A stretch of DNA of 7,003 nucleotides from an uncultured Prevotellaceae bacterium (lineage in GTDB: Bacteria; Bacteroidota; Bacteroidia; Bacteroidales; Bacteroidaceae), in the NCBI GenBank assembly GCA_945486445.1, contig CALYTD010000056.1, positions 1 to 7,003 on the forward strand, given 5' to 3'. The notes beneath the pieces were generated by a model. It was given only the letters and a program-made list of their open reading frames with translations, was not told where the DNA came from and ran no database searches. The stretch's first letter is position 1, and every line of letters starts with the position of its first letter. This document shows positions 6,016 to 7,003 of the stretch, piece by piece. A program made the position numbers and the translations under genes.

Positions 6016-7003
6016 ATGAACATATTACTTTTAGGTTCAGGCGGCCGTGAACACGCCTTGGCATGGAAGATTGCGCAGAGTGAAAAGTGTGAAAAACTTT
6101 ACATAGCACCAGGTAATGCCGGTACAAACGGCGTTGGTGGTAAGGGTGAAAACGTGCCTATCAAGGCGGATGACTTTGCTGCCATCAAGGCGTTTGTTGT
6201 GGAACAGCATGTCGATATGGTAGTGGTAGGTCCGGAAGACCCGCTCGTTAAGGGTATATATGATGACCTTTTGAACGACCCTCGCACGGCAAGCGTCCCT
6301 GTGATAGGTCCTTCAAAGGCGGGTGCTGTGCTTGAAGGCTCAAAGGATTTTGCAAAGGCTTCCATGAAGAGGCACAACACTCCTACTGCTGCATACGAGC
6401 CTTTTGCCGGAGAACACCTTGCCGAAGGGCTCGCGTTCCTTGACACCTTGCAGCCTCCATACGTGCTGAAAGCAGATGGACTGTGCGCCGGTAAGGGTGT
6501 ACTCATACTCGACACGCTGGACGAGGCGAAGCGGGAACTGAAGGAGATGCTTGGCGGTATGTTCGGCAATGCGTCCTCACGTGTGGTCATTGAGGAGTTC
6601 CTCAGTGGCATCGAGTGCTCTGTATTTGTGCTGACAGACGGCAAGAACTACAAGATTCTGCCTGAGGCAAAGGACTACAAGCGCATTGGTGAGGGTGACA
6701 CGGGCCTCAACACGGGCGGCATGGGCAGCGTGACACCAGTGCCGTTTGCTACGGAGGAGTGGATGAACAAGGTGGAGGAGCGCATCATACGTCCCACTGT
6801 CGAGGGACTGGCAGCAGAGGGTATCTGCTACAAGGGCTTCATCTTCTTCGGTCTTATCAACGTGAAGGGCGAGCCGATGGTCATAGAATACAACTGCCGC
6901 ATGGGCGACCCTGAGACGGAAAGCGTAATGCTGAGGCTGAAATCAGATATTGTTGATCTCTTCGAGGGCGTGGCAGAAGGAAACCTTGACACGCGGAATA
7001 TAG
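6016..7003 (+). CDS. purD: Phosphoribosylamine-glycine ligase (GAR synthetase), 5' part only
   Basis: PurD is the cytoplasmic ATP-grasp enzyme that joins glycine to 5-phosphoribosylamine, making glycinamide ribonucleotide in step 2 of de novo purine synthesis. The frame is open for 329 codons from the ATG at 6016 to the right edge. The family's usual length is about 425 residues, so roughly the last quarter is missing. Visible motifs are the N-terminal GSGGREHA (7-14), VGPEDPL (71-77), the ATP-grasp strand [12 protein letters not shown] (151-162), NTGGMGS (232-238), and the metal- and ATP-binding [11 protein letters not shown] (291-301), where E. coli has a close EFNCRFGDPET. All catalytic landmarks expected up to this point are intact. 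No consensus promoter precedes it. Its pathway partner purM lies about 5.4 kb away on the other strand. Confidence 0.96.
   Translation, partial: MNILLLGSGGREHALAWKIAQSEKCEKLYIAPGNAGTNGVGGKGENVPIKADDFAAIKAFVVEQHVDMVVVGPEDPLVKGIYDDLLNDPRTASVPVIGPSKAGAVLEGSKDFAKASMKRHNTPTAAYEPFAGEHLAEGLAFLDTLQPPYVLKADGLCAGKGVLILDTLDEAKRELKEMLGGMFGNASSRVVIEEFLSGIECSVFVLTDGKNYKILPEAKDYKRIGEGDTGLNTGGMGSVTPVPFATEEWMNKVEERIIRPTVEGLAAEGICYKGFIFFGLINVKGEPMVIEYNCRMGDPETESVMLRLKSDIVDLFEGVAEGNLDTRNI

Noticed and set aside
6099..6644. Minus-strand frame of 181 codons
   Set aside because: It is antisense to purD, is Ser/Pro-rich with no fold signature, and the plus frame carries all PurD motifs.

Overview
This window looks like chromosomal housekeeping DNA from a Bacteroidota member, most likely order Bacteroidales and close to Prevotella or its relatives. 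Three things point there. The two promoters that can be read have the Bacteroidota form, TTTG then about 20 nt then TAnnTTTG, with no Shine-Dalgarno sequence at the starts. The PurM resembles the longer Bacteroidales form. The large peptidase is a close relative of Porphyromonas gingivalis prolyl tripeptidyl peptidase (PtpA). The assignment rests on family recognition from memory; no search was run.

Layout: the 5' part of purM lies on the minus strand and runs off the left edge (1-654). A gene-free divergent spacer of about 675 bp follows (655-1329). It carries the purM promoter, a three-unit 22-bp tandem repeat, weak hairpins and the cysE promoter. Four plus-strand genes come next: cysE (serine O-acetyltransferase, 1330-2250), a THUMP-domain SAM-dependent RNA methyltransferase related to the RlmL half of E. 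coli RlmKL (2304-3779), a secreted S9 prolyl tripeptidyl peptidase-like enzyme (about 3763-5928), and the first three quarters of purD, which runs off the right edge (6016-7003).

How the genes fit together: PurD catalyses step 2 and PurM step 5 of de novo purine synthesis, and both flank the segment in opposite orientations. CysE makes O-acetylserine for cysteine synthesis, and its C-terminus ends in the Gly-Ile tail used to dock into cysteine synthase. The methyltransferase and the peptidase genes overlap by 17 nt if the GTG start chosen here is right, so they are probably co-transcribed. The peptidase should act in the periplasm or at the cell envelope, removing Xaa-Xaa-Pro tripeptides from oligopeptides. 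The genes are metabolically compatible but do not form one obvious pathway.

I saw no mobile element, phage gene, CRISPR array, rRNA or tRNA, and no evidence of a new multi-gene system. The points most worth a second look are the tandem repeat in the divergent spacer, the abrupt codon-use change inside the peptidase gene, the GTG start with a Gln-first mature peptidase, and the long basic tail of the methyltransferase.
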